A DNA stretch of 12,495 nucleotides from a bacterium UBA2219 (GTDB taxonomy: Bacteria; Desulfobacterota; Deferrimicrobia; Deferrimicrobiales; Deferrimicrobiaceae): positions 1 through 12,495 of the forward strand of contig DCUH01000079.1 of assembly GCA_002327765.1 (NCBI GenBank). The letters are read 5' to 3'. Every line of letters begins with the position of its first letter. The first letter of the stretch is position 1. Below the pieces are notes generated by a model, which did no database searches, was not told where the DNA came from, and saw nothing but the letters and a program-made list of their open reading frames with translations. A program made the position numbers and the translations under genes. Of this stretch, positions 5,465 to 12,495 are shown one piece after another.

Positions 5465-6292
5465 ATGAGCGTCCAGGAAAACACGGAAAAGCATTTCCTG
5501 GGAAACGTCGTCGCCCGGAACGTGGACCAGGGCCCTCTGGTCTACGACCTGTTCGAGGAAAAGCATCATCTCCTCGAATCCCTCACCAAGCGCCAGGTCG
5601 AACTGATCGTTCCTTCCCGCCCCTCCAGGATCCTCGTCGTCGGCTGCGGCACCGGGATCTCCGCCATGACGATCAGCAACATGCTCTCCTCCTCGGATCG
5701 CCAGACGCGTATCTTCGCGGTCGACGTGAGCGAGCAGATGCTGAACAGGGCGAAGGAAAGATACAGGAACATCCCCGGCCTGTTTTTCATCCGTGGGGAC
5801 GCGGACAACCTGGAATCGTTTTTCCACGAAGGGTTCGACGGGATCTTCTATACGCCGTCCATATTCCATATCCCAAATTTCCGCGAATCGGTCCGCCAGG
5901 CAAGCGGCCTTCTCGTGCCCGAGGGGGTGATCTCCATATGCGGTTTCGCCGGCCTTTTCGGCGAAAACGGTGAAGACCCCGTTCAGAAGGCGTTCCCCGA
6001 CTTCAGGCACAATGCCGGCGCCGTCCCGTTCCAGGAGGCCGAATCCTTTTTCGAATCCATGCCGGAATTCCGGACCACCTGGGTCGATTTTCGCATGGAG
6101 GCTGCCGAAGAGTTCGTTTTCGATTACCTTTCGATCCCGTCCCAATCCTCGACGCTTTTCCCGAAACTGCCGTACCTCGACCGAATACCGAAGATCCGCG
6201 AAATCTGCGCGACGCTGGAAGGGAAGGCGGGGCCCGTCTTCATGGGCTGGAAGTTCTGCATGGCCCGGAAGGGTCGGCGGCTGGCAAGCTGA
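5465..6292 (+). CDS. Class I SAM-dependent methyltransferase
   Basis: A 275-residue soluble protein that should transfer a methyl group from SAM to an unknown substrate. ILVVGCGTG (56-64) is SAM motif I. FAVDVSEQML (84-93) carries the acidic D87 that binds the ribose. GDADNL (111-116) is the usual post-II motif, and DGIFYTPSIFHI (125-136) plus a LLVPEGVISI strand complete the Rossmann core. The C-terminal 110 residues (FRHNAGAVPF onward) resemble the substrate-cap regions of UbiE/Methyltransf_11 relatives but fix no substrate. Start: ATG 5465 with GGGGGAGG at 5452-5459. The longer open frame back to 5318 overlaps the previous gene, and the ATG at 5426 lies in the promoter inverted repeat without a ribosome site. 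The gene appears to be transcribed alone. Confidence 0.85.
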   Translation: MSVQENTEKHFLGNVVARNVDQGPLVYDLFEEKHHLLESLTKRQVELIVPSRPSRILVVGCGTGISAMTISNMLSSSDRQTRIFAVDVSEQMLNRAKERYRNIPGLFFIRGDADNLESFFHEGFDGIFYTPSIFHIPNFRESVRQASGLLVPEGVISICGFAGLFGENGEDPVQKAFPDFRHNAGAVPFQEAESFFESMPEFRTTWVDFRMEAAEEFVFDYLSIPSQSSTLFPKLPYLDRIPKIREICATLEGKAGPVFMGWKFCMARKGRRLAS

Positions 6293-6419
6293 TTGTATTT
6301 TACATAATATCTATTACCAGACGCTGTATCCGCGTTTCGCAAGGGCCTTCGCGCATTTCCTTCAAGACCATGCCGCTTGAATCGCGAACCGCTTTGCTTA
6401 TATGCTTGCTTTATTGCGT

Positions 6420-6442
6420 AAAAAAAACCCGCGTTTCCGGGT
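6420..6442 (-). terminator. Short minus-strand terminator-like hairpin
   Basis: Read on the minus strand, ACCCG and CGGGT (5-bp stem, 6-base loop, 6427-6442) are followed by a run of eight T (6420-6427). This could end an antisense transcript. On the plus strand the hairpin lies just before the ribosome site (CGGAG 6445-6449) of the next gene. The stem is short, so confidence is low. The rest of 6293-6419 holds no gene; TTGAAT (6377-6382) with TATATG (6399-6404) is a weak plus-strand promoter possibility. Confidence 0.3.
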
Positions 6443-6454
6443 ATCGGAGTCGCC

Positions 6455-6871
6455 ATGACGAACAATCCGTTGAAAACGCTGGTCATCGGCCTGATCCTTT
6501 TCGCGGCGATCATGGCGATATATTATCTGGCCCGATCTTTCCGGGGAAATTACGACAACACCGCGGCGGAAATCTCCGGGGAATCGTTTTCCCGGCGTGA
6601 GACGGAACTGATCGCCTTGCTTTCACTGAAGTACAACCTGGAAGACGCGACCATCCGGAAAGTGATTCAAGAATACAACGCGGATCCGGGAGACAAAAAG
6701 GCGGCTATCCTCGAAATATGCAAAAAATACAACTTGAAGCAGGAAGTTGCGGCCGACATACTCCTGAAATACAAGGATTGGCTGCATTCGGCGGATTCCC
6801 GTTACGAAACGCCACCTTCGCCGGACGACGATTGGGACAGATGGATACGGTGGGACAGATGGGACAGATAA
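6455..6871 (+). CDS. Single-TM protein with internal duplication and Trp-X-Arg tail
   Basis: I do not recognise this 138-residue protein. It begins with one hydrophobic segment (8-26, TLVIGLILFAAIMAIYYLA) with no cleavage site, so it is probably an N-terminally anchored membrane protein. The helical, charged middle contains two copies of a 16-residue unit at 59-74 and 91-106. Both start with KYNL, end in a hydrophobic pair, two residues and Tyr, and lie 32 residues apart. After a Pro/Asp-rich linker it ends in WDR, WIR, WDR, WDR directly before the stop. Start: ATG 6455 with CGGAG five bases upstream. Use of AGA codons in the tail and moderate GC set it apart from neighbours. It converges on the GH57 gene. 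The frame, ribosome site and membrane segment support a real gene; the function is unknown. Confidence 0.7.
   Translation: MTNNPLKTLVIGLILFAAIMAIYYLARSFRGNYDNTAAEISGESFSRRETELIALLSLKYNLEDATIRKVIQEYNADPGDKKAAILEICKKYNLKQEVAADILLKYKDWLHSADSRYETPPSPDDDWDRWIRWDRWDR
6833..6868 (+). repeat. Four tandem 9-bp units at the 3' end of the membrane-protein gene
   Basis: Units at 6833, 6842, 6851 and 6860 read TGGGACAGA, TGGATACGG, TGGGACAGA, TGGGACAGA. They are in frame, encode Trp-Asp/Ile-Arg triplets and are followed at once by the TAA stop. Identical DNA in three units suggests recent expansion. Confidence 0.85.
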
Positions 6872-6888
6872 TCAGGGCCTTCATGGCG

Positions 6889-6965
6889 CGACGAATGATC
6901 ACCTGATCGGGAACACCGATATAAATACCGATTTTAAGACTGAAGACGGATCATCCGATTCGTCG
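6889..6965. repeat. Large inverted repeat between convergent genes
   Basis: CGACGAAT (6889-6896) is the inverse of ATTCGTCG (6958-6965). Just inside, ATGATC (6895-6900) is the inverse of GATCAT (6949-6954), so the two pairings compete or leave a bulge. The loop is about 50 bases and contains a small hairpin (ATCGG 6906-6910 / CCGAT 6916-6920) and a direct repeat ACCGAT (6915, 6927). The pattern sits in the 111-bp gap between converging genes, where a transcript end is expected, but no T run follows. Confidence 0.4.
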
Positions 6966-6982
6966 TGAAATAATCCGGGATA

Positions 6983-9241
6983 TCAGACCGCCCAGTTCCT
7001 CTCCTCGAAGTCGTCCCCGGGCAGTTCCGCGGAAAACGTTCCGTACAACGGCCATCGCTCGCCGAGCGTCCCTTTCGGCTGGACCGTGATGAAGAATTCG
7101 AGGCGTTCGTCCTTCCGGCAATCCAGAAGGTCCATCGGGAGACCGACCTCGATGACCTTTTCGTATGCCGCCTTCATGGGCTCGCCCTGCCCCGCGTAGA
7201 CCTCGACGGATGTGTCGTGGGTCTTCCCGATCTCGTTGAACTGCCATTTCGACGTGCCTTCGGAAAACGAGATTTCGCCGTAGATCTTCCGGTCTTTCCT
7301 GGGGAAAATCAGTTCGAGGTGCATGTCCTTGATGGACTCGGTGGCGACGGGGTCCAGGTCGATGCGGAAATACAGGATGTCCGTGCTGAACCCGTAATAG
7401 AAACCGGACAGGATCAGGCGCCCCGCCCGGTGCATCGAGCCGAACTCGGGATTGGGGACGTAGACGGAGGCGGCGCTCCATTCGAGGTAGGAGGTCACCA
7501 GCCCGTCCACGCTGGGGCGGATATAGCTCCTCGGCGCCGGGATAAAGTCCTTCGCATCGGAGACCCGCTCCCTCTTTACGATCGGGATGTCGAGGATGTC
7601 CGGGGCGTTCATTCCCATCGCAAGGTAGGCCGCCTTGACGTTATTGCGGAACAGGCGATCGAATTCGGGCCCATGCGGCGTGAAGTGATCGTCGCCGTAC
7701 CACCAGCACCAGTCGGACCCTTCCGCGACGAACAGGTACCCTTCCGCTTTCCTGAGCGATTCGGGCAGCGGCTCCCCCGCCTTCTCCAGCGGAGCGGCCT
7801 TGGACTCCCAGAGAGACCTCGCCCTCGACAGCATGTCCCACGCCGTGTGGTCCTCGTGGTGGCCGATCCAGATGTTGAATGTCCCGTCGATCCACGAGCC
7901 GGTCGGAATCGACGGAAGGGGCACGGAATCCTTCGTCTTTTCCAGGGCCTCACTTAAAGAAACACATTCGATATCCGGATGTAACTTGTTTAATTTATAT
8001 AGCAGGGATTTCAGGAAAACCGTCCCGGAATCGTGGAAATACTCCCAGGCGTTCTCGCCGTCGAGGATCACGGGGACGATGAAATCGTCGTGGGACGCTC
8101 CCGGGCTCGCGGCTTTCAGCTTCCCGGCGAGCATCCGGAGGGTGTGGACGAAGTTGTTCGCTGCGTCGTTTGCGTCCCATCGGGAATACTCGAAGCCGAT
8201 CAGGTCGGAAAGGTGGTGATCGCGGAAAACGATCCGGATCTCGCCGGAATCGGTCCGGGCCGTGTAGGGCCGGTAGAACCACTCCGGCTCCAGCGCAACG
8301 CCGTCGGCGTCGCGAACGATCGGCTTGTTCAGCGCTTTCGAGAGGAGGATCTCGTCGGTGGCCACCCAATTGAACCCCGATTTCACCGCCAGTTCCAGTG
8401 TCGCGGGGCTGATGGAGCCCTCGGAAGGCCAAAGCCCCTTGGGGTACGCCCCGAACAGGTTGCGGAAGACCTCCCTCCCCTCCTCGATCTGGCGGCGGGC
8501 GTCGCGCGGATACGCGAATGGCCGGTTGGGGAGCGTCGCGCCCGGGCGCGCGTCCTGCGCGGAACGGTTGTCGATCAGGAGGGGGAGGATAGGGTGGTAC
8601 ATCGCGGAAGACGACAGCTCGCCGCCGTCCTCGTGCTCGAGTTTCCTGTACTCGTCGAACATCTGCGACATGACGAAGATCTGCCGGTCCAGGATGTACT
8701 GCTTCTCCTTCTCCGTGTACCGGCCGCCCTTGCTCCAGAGGCGGGCAAGCTCCGGGTCCTCGTCCCGGTGCAGCGGGTGGAACCATGTGAGGTTGAACAG
8801 GGCGACCAGGTCGGTGTAGTCCGAGGAGCCGAACGTGCCCCCCCCGCCGTTGTTTCCCAGAGAGCGGAGGGCCGCCTGGTGGCCACGAAACAGCTCCGCG
8901 TACCTCGGCTGCGGGAGGATCATGGTCGGAGCGAACGCCGAGAAGAAGTTCCTCAAGATGAATTCCCGCTCGTCCCGGGTGAGGTCGAGGGCGTTTTTCC
9001 GCGAGACGTCGAGAAAAACGTCGCTGGCGCCGTTGTCCACGTAATCCTTCACCTGGACCAGCAGGGACGGGACGAGGTTGAAGGTGTGGCGGATGTTCGG
9101 GAAGCCGCGGAAGATTCTCGGAAGCGCGACGTAATCCTTGATCGCGTGCAGGCGAACCCATGGCAGGGTGTAGGACCCGGTTTCCGGGTCCTTGTAGTAC
9201 GGTTGGTGCATGTGCCACAGGAAACAGACCTTCAAGGGCAC
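6983..9241 (-). CDS. Glycoside hydrolase family 57 (alpha-amylase/glucan-modifying type)
   Basis: GH57 enzymes cut or transfer alpha-glucan chains (amylase, glucanotransferase, branching enzyme); which of these applies is unclear. The 752-residue frame begins FLWHMHQPYY, with the signature HQP at 12-14. YHPILPLLID (215-224) and PKGLWPSEGSISP (267-279) follow, with E274 as likely nucleophile. VILDGENAWEYF (391-402) has D394 as likely acid/base, and GSWIDG and SDWCWWYGDDHF (509-520) are typical of bacterial members. The C-terminal 170 residues are probably a beta-rich domain. No signal peptide is present, so it is likely cytoplasmic and acts on glycogen-like polymer. The GTG start shares one base with the TPR gene's stop. 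TTG 9235 has better spacing from GGAG and is a real alternative. The open frame continues upstream only as a shadow of the TPR gene. Confidence 0.92.
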   Translation of the reverse strand: MPLKVCFLWHMHQPYYKDPETGSYTLPWVRLHAIKDYVALPRIFRGFPNIRHTFNLVPSLLVQVKDYVDNGASDVFLDVSRKNALDLTRDEREFILRNFFSAFAPTMILPQPRYAELFRGHQAALRSLGNNGGGGTFGSSDYTDLVALFNLTWFHPLHRDEDPELARLWSKGGRYTEKEKQYILDRQIFVMSQMFDEYRKLEHEDGGELSSSAMYHPILPLLIDNRSAQDARPGATLPNRPFAYPRDARRQIEEGREVFRNLFGAYPKGLWPSEGSISPATLELAVKSGFNWVATDEILLSKALNKPIVRDADGVALEPEWFYRPYTARTDSGEIRIVFRDHHLSDLIGFEYSRWDANDAANNFVHTLRMLAGKLKAASPGASHDDFIVPVILDGENAWEYFHDSGTVFLKSLLYKLNKLHPDIECVSLSEALEKTKDSVPLPSIPTGSWIDGTFNIWIGHHEDHTAWDMLSRARSLWESKAAPLEKAGEPLPESLRKAEGYLFVAEGSDWCWWYGDDHFTPHGPEFDRLFRNNVKAAYLAMGMNAPDILDIPIVKRERVSDAKDFIPAPRSYIRPSVDGLVTSYLEWSAASVYVPNPEFGSMHRAGRLILSGFYYGFSTDILYFRIDLDPVATESIKDMHLELIFPRKDRKIYGEISFSEGTSKWQFNEIGKTHDTSVEVYAGQGEPMKAAYEKVIEVGLPMDLLDCRKDERLEFFITVQPKGTLGERWPLYGTFSAELPGDDFEERNWAV

Positions 9242-9942
9242 TACTCCATGTGGGCCGTCTTTATATCGATCAGGTCCCTCTGCAGGGTTTCCGGGTTCTC
9301 CTCGACGATCTTCCGGTACAAGGCGGCCGCGTCGGCTTTCTTCCCGGCGAGCTCGAGCGCTCGCCCCTCGTCGAACCGCGCCTGCGCCTTCAGCAAGGGG
9401 CCGGCGGATTCGGCGGCGTCCCGGTACGATGCGGCGGCGCCCTGGAAATCTCCTTTCGCCTCCAGGGAGGACGCGAGACCGTTCCGAAGCAGGTACTTCA
9501 GGACCCCCTCGTCCTTGCCGGTTCTGATGGCGTCGCGGAACCTGGCGGCGCTCGCCTCGTAGTCGCCCCGTCGGAATGCGATGCAGCCTAGGTAATGTTG
9601 CGCGTAGAGGGCCGCCCGGGTCCCGGAGTGCTTCTCCGCAAGCGACGCGATCGACTTCTCCATGTCCGCCATGCCCCCGGGAGCCGCCGCCCCGGCGGGA
9701 GCCGTCAGCATCTCGCGGGCCTGGTCGAGGAACGGCCAGATCTCGGCACCGGCCTTGGACTCCTGCCAACGGAAATACGCGCTCGTCGCCAGCGCCACGA
9801 CCAGCGCTGCCAGCACGACGGATGCCGCCGTCGCGACCTTCGTGCCGTTCTCCTTGCACCACGCCACGATGCGGCCGAACGTGGAGATGAACTCGTCCGG
9901 GCCTTTCAGGTCCCGCCGAGTGTAGCGGATCTTCTCAGCCAT
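9241..9942 (-). CDS. YfgM-like TPR protein with N-terminal membrane anchor
   Basis: The 233-residue protein has a basic cytoplasmic N-terminus, one membrane helix (about 36-57, VATAASVVLAALVVALATSA) and a helical-repeat domain. This is the architecture of the TPR_21/YfgM family, in which E. coli YfgM associates with the Sec translocon and periplasmic chaperones. Repeats are visible at about 105-225: ALYAQHYLGCIAFRRGDYEA, LLRNGLASSLEAKGDFQGAA, KAQARFDEGRALELAGKKAD and YRKIVEENP. Start: ATG 9942; a GAGAGG lies 10 bases upstream. The frame extends to 10617 only through the next gene. The stop overlaps the GH57 start (TAGTG), indicating coupling, though no shared function is evident. A promoter candidate lies in the 68-bp gap upstream. 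Family assignment is fairly sure; its role here is inferred. Confidence 0.83.
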   Translation of the reverse strand: MAEKIRYTRRDLKGPDEFISTFGRIVAWCKENGTKVATAASVVLAALVVALATSAYFRWQESKAGAEIWPFLDQAREMLTAPAGAAAPGGMADMEKSIASLAEKHSGTRAALYAQHYLGCIAFRRGDYEASAARFRDAIRTGKDEGVLKYLLRNGLASSLEAKGDFQGAAASYRDAAESAGPLLKAQARFDEGRALELAGKKADAAALYRKIVEENPETLQRDLIDIKTAHME

Positions 9943-9985
9943 TCGTTGAGTGCCTCTCTCTCGCCTTTTTTTCTTATGAAACGCT

Positions 9986-10014
9986 ATTGTATACCATTCC
10001 AGAGCCCGTTTTAA
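9986..10014 (-). promoter_or_regulatory. Promoter candidate for the TPR-GH57 pair
   Basis: On the minus strand TTAAAA (10009-10014) and TACAAT (9986-9991) are 17 bases apart, matching the -35 and -10 consensus at 4 and 5 of 6 bases. The -35 overlaps the stop codon of the upstream gene. No terminator is seen in the gap, so read-through from upstream is also possible. Confidence 0.5.
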
Positions 10015-11561
10015 TCTCCAACCCCCTCCATCGACTGCCGAATGACGGACAAGAGGGAGTCCCGGATCCACCCGGGAGTGATCTCTTCCATCTCCCGCAC
10101 CTGGAGCGCACAACCCATCCGCTCGACGCGGTTGCGGAACAACCGGAGCGTGTTCTCTCCCAGCCCGAAATCCGTGAAGGCCTTTCCCGTCAAGGCCAGG
10201 AGGACCCTGGTGGAGGTCCCCCGCGTGAACTCCGAAACGGCCATCAGGTTCTCCAGCGAGCCGGTCAGGCCGTCCTTCAGGAACACCGCGATCCCGATGG
10301 GGGAAGGCGCGAGGCTGTACCACAAAGGGGATATGGACCGCATGAACGGGAAGGCGTTGAGCAGGATCGAGCAGCCATCCGACAGGCGCAGACGCCCGAA
10401 AGTCCCCACCGGCACCCCTTCCTTGCCCCGCAGGGAGAAGAAGACCCGGTCGACCTCGAAATCCCGGAACTTCCCGAGGGCCTGCACGAGCTCCTCGAGC
10501 ATCGCCGGGTCCGGGACGAAGAGGACGATCCGGAAGGTCCCGTCCTCGCCCATCGCCGCGTTCTCCACCAGCTTCGCTCCGATCCCGGCGAGGTCTTCGG
10601 GAGGCAGGAACTCGCACTTCGACGGGGCCGAGTCGAAGGAGCCGATCGCCAGGATCCCGCGCTCCTTCAGCGACAGGAGCGCCTTGTATACCACCAGGTC
10701 GGGGAAATGGCAGTTGTTGACGATCTCGTCGACGCAGTTGCAGAACCCCGCCAGCATCAGCACCTCGCGGACCGCCCCCTCAGCCGCCGTGATCCCCTTC
10801 GCGTCGCCGACGACCGCCACGGCGTCTCTCGGCGAGGGGAGGGCGTCGCCGATCCGGTGCAGCTCGTCTTCGTGGCGCAGTCCCTCCAGGATCGTCTGCT
10901 GGTTGGGGGTGAAGATCGTTCGCCGGACGCCGACCTTTCCCGGGACGAAACGGAACTTCCCCTCCTTCAGGGGGATCATCCGGAAGAGCGCCTTTTCACC
11001 GACGAGGTTCTGCGTCGAGGCGGAGACGATATCCCCCCGTTCGATGTAGATCGACCCGTTGACGTGCTCCCCTTCCACCTGGAGGATCCCGCTCTTCCGG
11101 TTCATCGACAGCATCTGCCAGAGGTCGGGGATGGAGAACTGGCTTAAGCTCCCGCTGATCTCCGAATCGCCCGCGACGGCCTCGGAGATGTGGTCCTGGT
11201 AGAGGATGCGCTGGATGCGCTGGAGAACCTCCTCCTCCTGGAACGGCCTGCGGATGAACTGGTCCACGCCCGGCCGGAACCCCGTGATGCTGCGCTCCTG
11301 GTCGCTTAAGAAGATGATGGGCATCTCCTTCGTGTTCGGGTTGCTGCGGAGGATCTGCACCAGGCGCTCCGGCCCCAGGATCGGCACCGCCAGGTCGAGA
11401 AGGAGGACGTCCGGTTTCCGCAGCAGGGTCTCGGCCAGGGCCCTGCTGCCGTCGGGCACTTCGATGACCTCCAGCCCCTTTTCCCTCAGGAAAAGGGCCA
11501 GCGCCTGCCGGTGCTTGTCGACGGGGTCCCCGACGATGACCCGCTTCTCCGCGATCGCCAT
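10011..11561 (-). CDS. Response regulator with DUF4388 and GTPase-like C-terminal domain
   Basis: A 516-residue three-part signalling protein. Residues 5-122 form a REC domain: D12, phospho-acceptor D56 in DVLLLDLAVP and S86. The usual conserved Lys is replaced by Arg105 (RRPF). Residues about 135-235 match DUF4388/PatA-like domains (ISGSLSQFSIPDLWQMLSMN, SGILQV, GSIYIERGDIVSA), which mediate protein contacts in gliding and chemosensory-like systems. From about 340 the sequence follows a small-GTPase layout (FRIVLFVPDP, GTFGRLRLSDG, PIGIAVFLKDG, TRVLLALTG). However, P-loop GxxxxGK, the GxPGQ switch and NKxD are absent, so it should not bind nucleotide normally. ATG 11561 shares its A with the previous stop (TGATG); GAGGA lies eight bases upstream. 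Tight coupling to the degenerate GGDEF gene suggests the two work together. The GTPase-like reading is inference. Confidence 0.85.
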   Translation of the reverse strand: MAIAEKRVIVGDPVDKHRQALALFLREKGLEVIEVPDGSRALAETLLRKPDVLLLDLAVPILGPERLVQILRSNPNTKEMPIIFLSDQERSITGFRPGVDQFIRRPFQEEEVLQRIQRILYQDHISEAVAGDSEISGSLSQFSIPDLWQMLSMNRKSGILQVEGEHVNGSIYIERGDIVSASTQNLVGEKALFRMIPLKEGKFRFVPGKVGVRRTIFTPNQQTILEGLRHEDELHRIGDALPSPRDAVAVVGDAKGITAAEGAVREVLMLAGFCNCVDEIVNNCHFPDLVVYKALLSLKERGILAIGSFDSAPSKCEFLPPEDLAGIGAKLVENAAMGEDGTFRIVLFVPDPAMLEELVQALGKFRDFEVDRVFFSLRGKEGVPVGTFGRLRLSDGCSILLNAFPFMRSISPLWYSLAPSPIGIAVFLKDGLTGSLENLMAVSEFTRGTSTRVLLALTGKAFTDFGLGENTLRLFRNRVERMGCALQVREMEEITPGWIRDSLLSVIRQSMEGVGD

Positions 11562-12495
11562 CAGAAAGTCCTCTGCAGGAGGTACATCTCCTGGAACTTC
11601 TCGATCATCGACTCGACGAGCCACTCGTCGGAGGAGTTGAACCCTTCCACGTCCGCCCCCCGGTCGTGGGCGAAGAGGCAGTACGCCCCGTTCCCCTTGA
11701 GGTAGAGGATCACCTCGCGGTCCTTCAGAAGGTCGTCCTCCGCGGAAACGTACAGCATGTTCCTGGAGTCGAACCGCGTCGTCCCCCCCTGCCCCAGGAT
11801 GAAGATGTTCCGGTTCGTCGAGGAATCCGACCGGTAGGAGAGGAAGACCTGCTTGTAGATCTCGGGCGTCGGCCCGGCGACGATGGCCAGGCCGCGGTCC
11901 TTCCCGTCGGTTGCGGCATCCTGGGCCACCGACTCGAGGATCCGCAGGTAGTTCTCGCGCGGGATGCTGAAATACCCGTTGCGTCCGAGGTCGCGCCGAA
12001 CCCGCTGGAAGTAGGAGACGTCCTCGCCCTTCCGGAGCAGCTCGTAATGGTCGGGCTTCCCGACGAGGATCTCGAAGGCGTCCCAGAAGGTGCGTTCCGA
12101 GAGGCGAAGGCGGTTCAGCGGGCTTTTCTGCTGGCGCGCGTGCCGCTCCTCCGCCACGCGCAGGAGCTCCTGGAAATCTCTGCCGTCCCTGGGGAACGTC
12201 GCGGACATGAAGAACGGCTGGATCGTGAACTCCGTGCCGAGGAACTGGAACCGGCTCTTCTCCCGGATCGCCTTCTTCTGCCGGCGTATGGCGAGCATCG
12301 CCCCGTAGGCGTCGGTCTCCGGCAGCACGATGCAGAAGCGGTTCGCGTCCTGCCGCGCGAGGAGGTCGGAATCTCTCAACGCCTTGCGCATGTTCTCTAT
12401 GACCGATACGAGGGCGCCCGACACGACGTTCTCCCGCGTCTGCTCCATCAGGAAGGACCAGTTCTCGAACTGGAGGAACAGGAGGGAAAGCGGCC
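11561..12495 (-). CDS. Protein with degenerate GGDEF domain (5' end outside window)
   Basis: The frame is open to the window edge beyond the first in-window Met (12448). The upstream codons read SLLFLQFENWSFL, matching the first strand and helix of GGDEF domains, so the true start is outside. DSDLLARQDANRFCIVLPETD aligns with the core SDLLARYGGDEFVVLLPETD of active cyclases; the four key residues GGDE are replaced by D-A-N-R (12338-12349). Cyclic-di-GMP synthesis is therefore not expected. It may bind nucleotide or act as a protein partner. The following 220 residues form an unassigned domain: FWDAFEILVGKPDHYELL, then IFILGQGGTTRF, VILYLKGNGAYCLFA and DEWLVESMIEKFQEMYLLQR. Its last strands look like a sensory or ligand-binding fold. 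Translation is coupled by TGATG to the REC-DUF4388 gene. The domain call is fairly sure; the function is unknown. Confidence 0.78.
   Translation of the reverse strand, partial: PLSLLFLQFENWSFLMEQTRENVVSGALVSVIENMRKALRDSDLLARQDANRFCIVLPETDAYGAMLAIRRQKKAIREKSRFQFLGTEFTIQPFFMSATFPRDGRDFQELLRVAEERHARQQKSPLNRLRLSERTFWDAFEILVGKPDHYELLRKGEDVSYFQRVRRDLGRNGYFSIPRENYLRILESVAQDAATDGKDRGLAIVAGPTPEIYKQVFLSYRSDSSTNRNIFILGQGGTTRFDSRNMLYVSAEDDLLKDREVILYLKGNGAYCLFAHDRGADVEGFNSSDEWLVESMIEKFQEMYLLQRTF

Noticed and set aside
6420..6442. Terminator of a minus-strand gene
   Set aside because: No minus-strand gene precedes it before the GH57 gene at 6983, so a real role needs an antisense transcript. It is listed only as a low-confidence feature.
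8033..9562. A 509-codon plus-strand open frame
   Set aside because: It is antisense to the GH57 and TPR genes, has low-complexity Arg/Val/Glu composition typical of GC-rich shadow frames, and matches no family.
9242..9862. Upstream extension of the GH57 frame on the minus strand
   Set aside because: The extra 200 residues are Arg/Gly-rich and overlap the well-supported TPR gene. The GH57 fold starts at the HQP region just after 9241.
9943..10617. Upstream extension of the TPR gene
   Set aside because: It overlaps the REC-DUF4388 gene, and the TPR protein has a clear N-terminus and a promoter candidate in the gap.
9987..11147. A 386-codon plus-strand open frame
   Set aside because: It is antisense to the REC-DUF4388 gene, rich in Arg, Asp and His with no domain, and its opening codons lie in the promoter of the opposite strand.
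1..12495. CRISPR array, transposon or rRNA
   Set aside because: No regularly spaced repeats, transposase frames, terminal inverted repeats or rRNA-like conserved stretches were found.

Overview
This is a GC-rich, gene-dense bacterial chromosomal window. Several traits recall Desulfuromonadota/Geobacter-like 'deltaproteobacteria': a pcm gene followed directly by an M23 lipoprotein, a fibronectin-type lipoprotein, DUF4388 response-regulator signalling next to a degenerate GGDEF protein, and a GH57 glycosidase. That placement is an inference from gene content only. There is no phage, transposon, integrase or CRISPR array.

Left part (1-2830), all on the plus strand. The 3' end of pcm (protein repair methyltransferase) overlaps a minimal M23 peptidoglycan-hydrolase lipoprotein by ATGA. 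Next comes a visibly AT-richer gene for a TupA-like ATP-grasp enzyme, probably acquired and with an unusual GC-rich C-terminal tail. Then come apt (adenine salvage) with a good promoter, a tRNA-Arg(CCT), and a strong, probably bidirectional terminator.

Middle part (2840-6900), mostly single genes. A minus-strand fibronectin-type lipoprotein is separated by an AT-rich divergent region from a plus-strand Sel1-repeat protein. A small HTH_17 DNA-binding protein (minus) diverges from a membrane HExxH metalloprotease-like protein (plus), with an inverted repeat placed between them like an operator. A class I SAM methyltransferase has an inverted repeat over its -10 box. A small single-TM protein with an internal duplication ends in four Trp-X-Arg triplets.

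Right part (6980-12495), all on the minus strand and tightly packed. In transcription order: a degenerate GGDEF protein (5' end outside the window), a REC-DUF4388 protein whose C-terminus looks like a GTPase fold without nucleotide-binding motifs, a YfgM-like TPR membrane protein, and a GH57 alpha-glucan enzyme. Three of the four share overlapping stop/start codons at two junctions. The first two look like a signalling pair lacking the usual catalytic residues. They are the most interesting part of the window, though each domain type is known.
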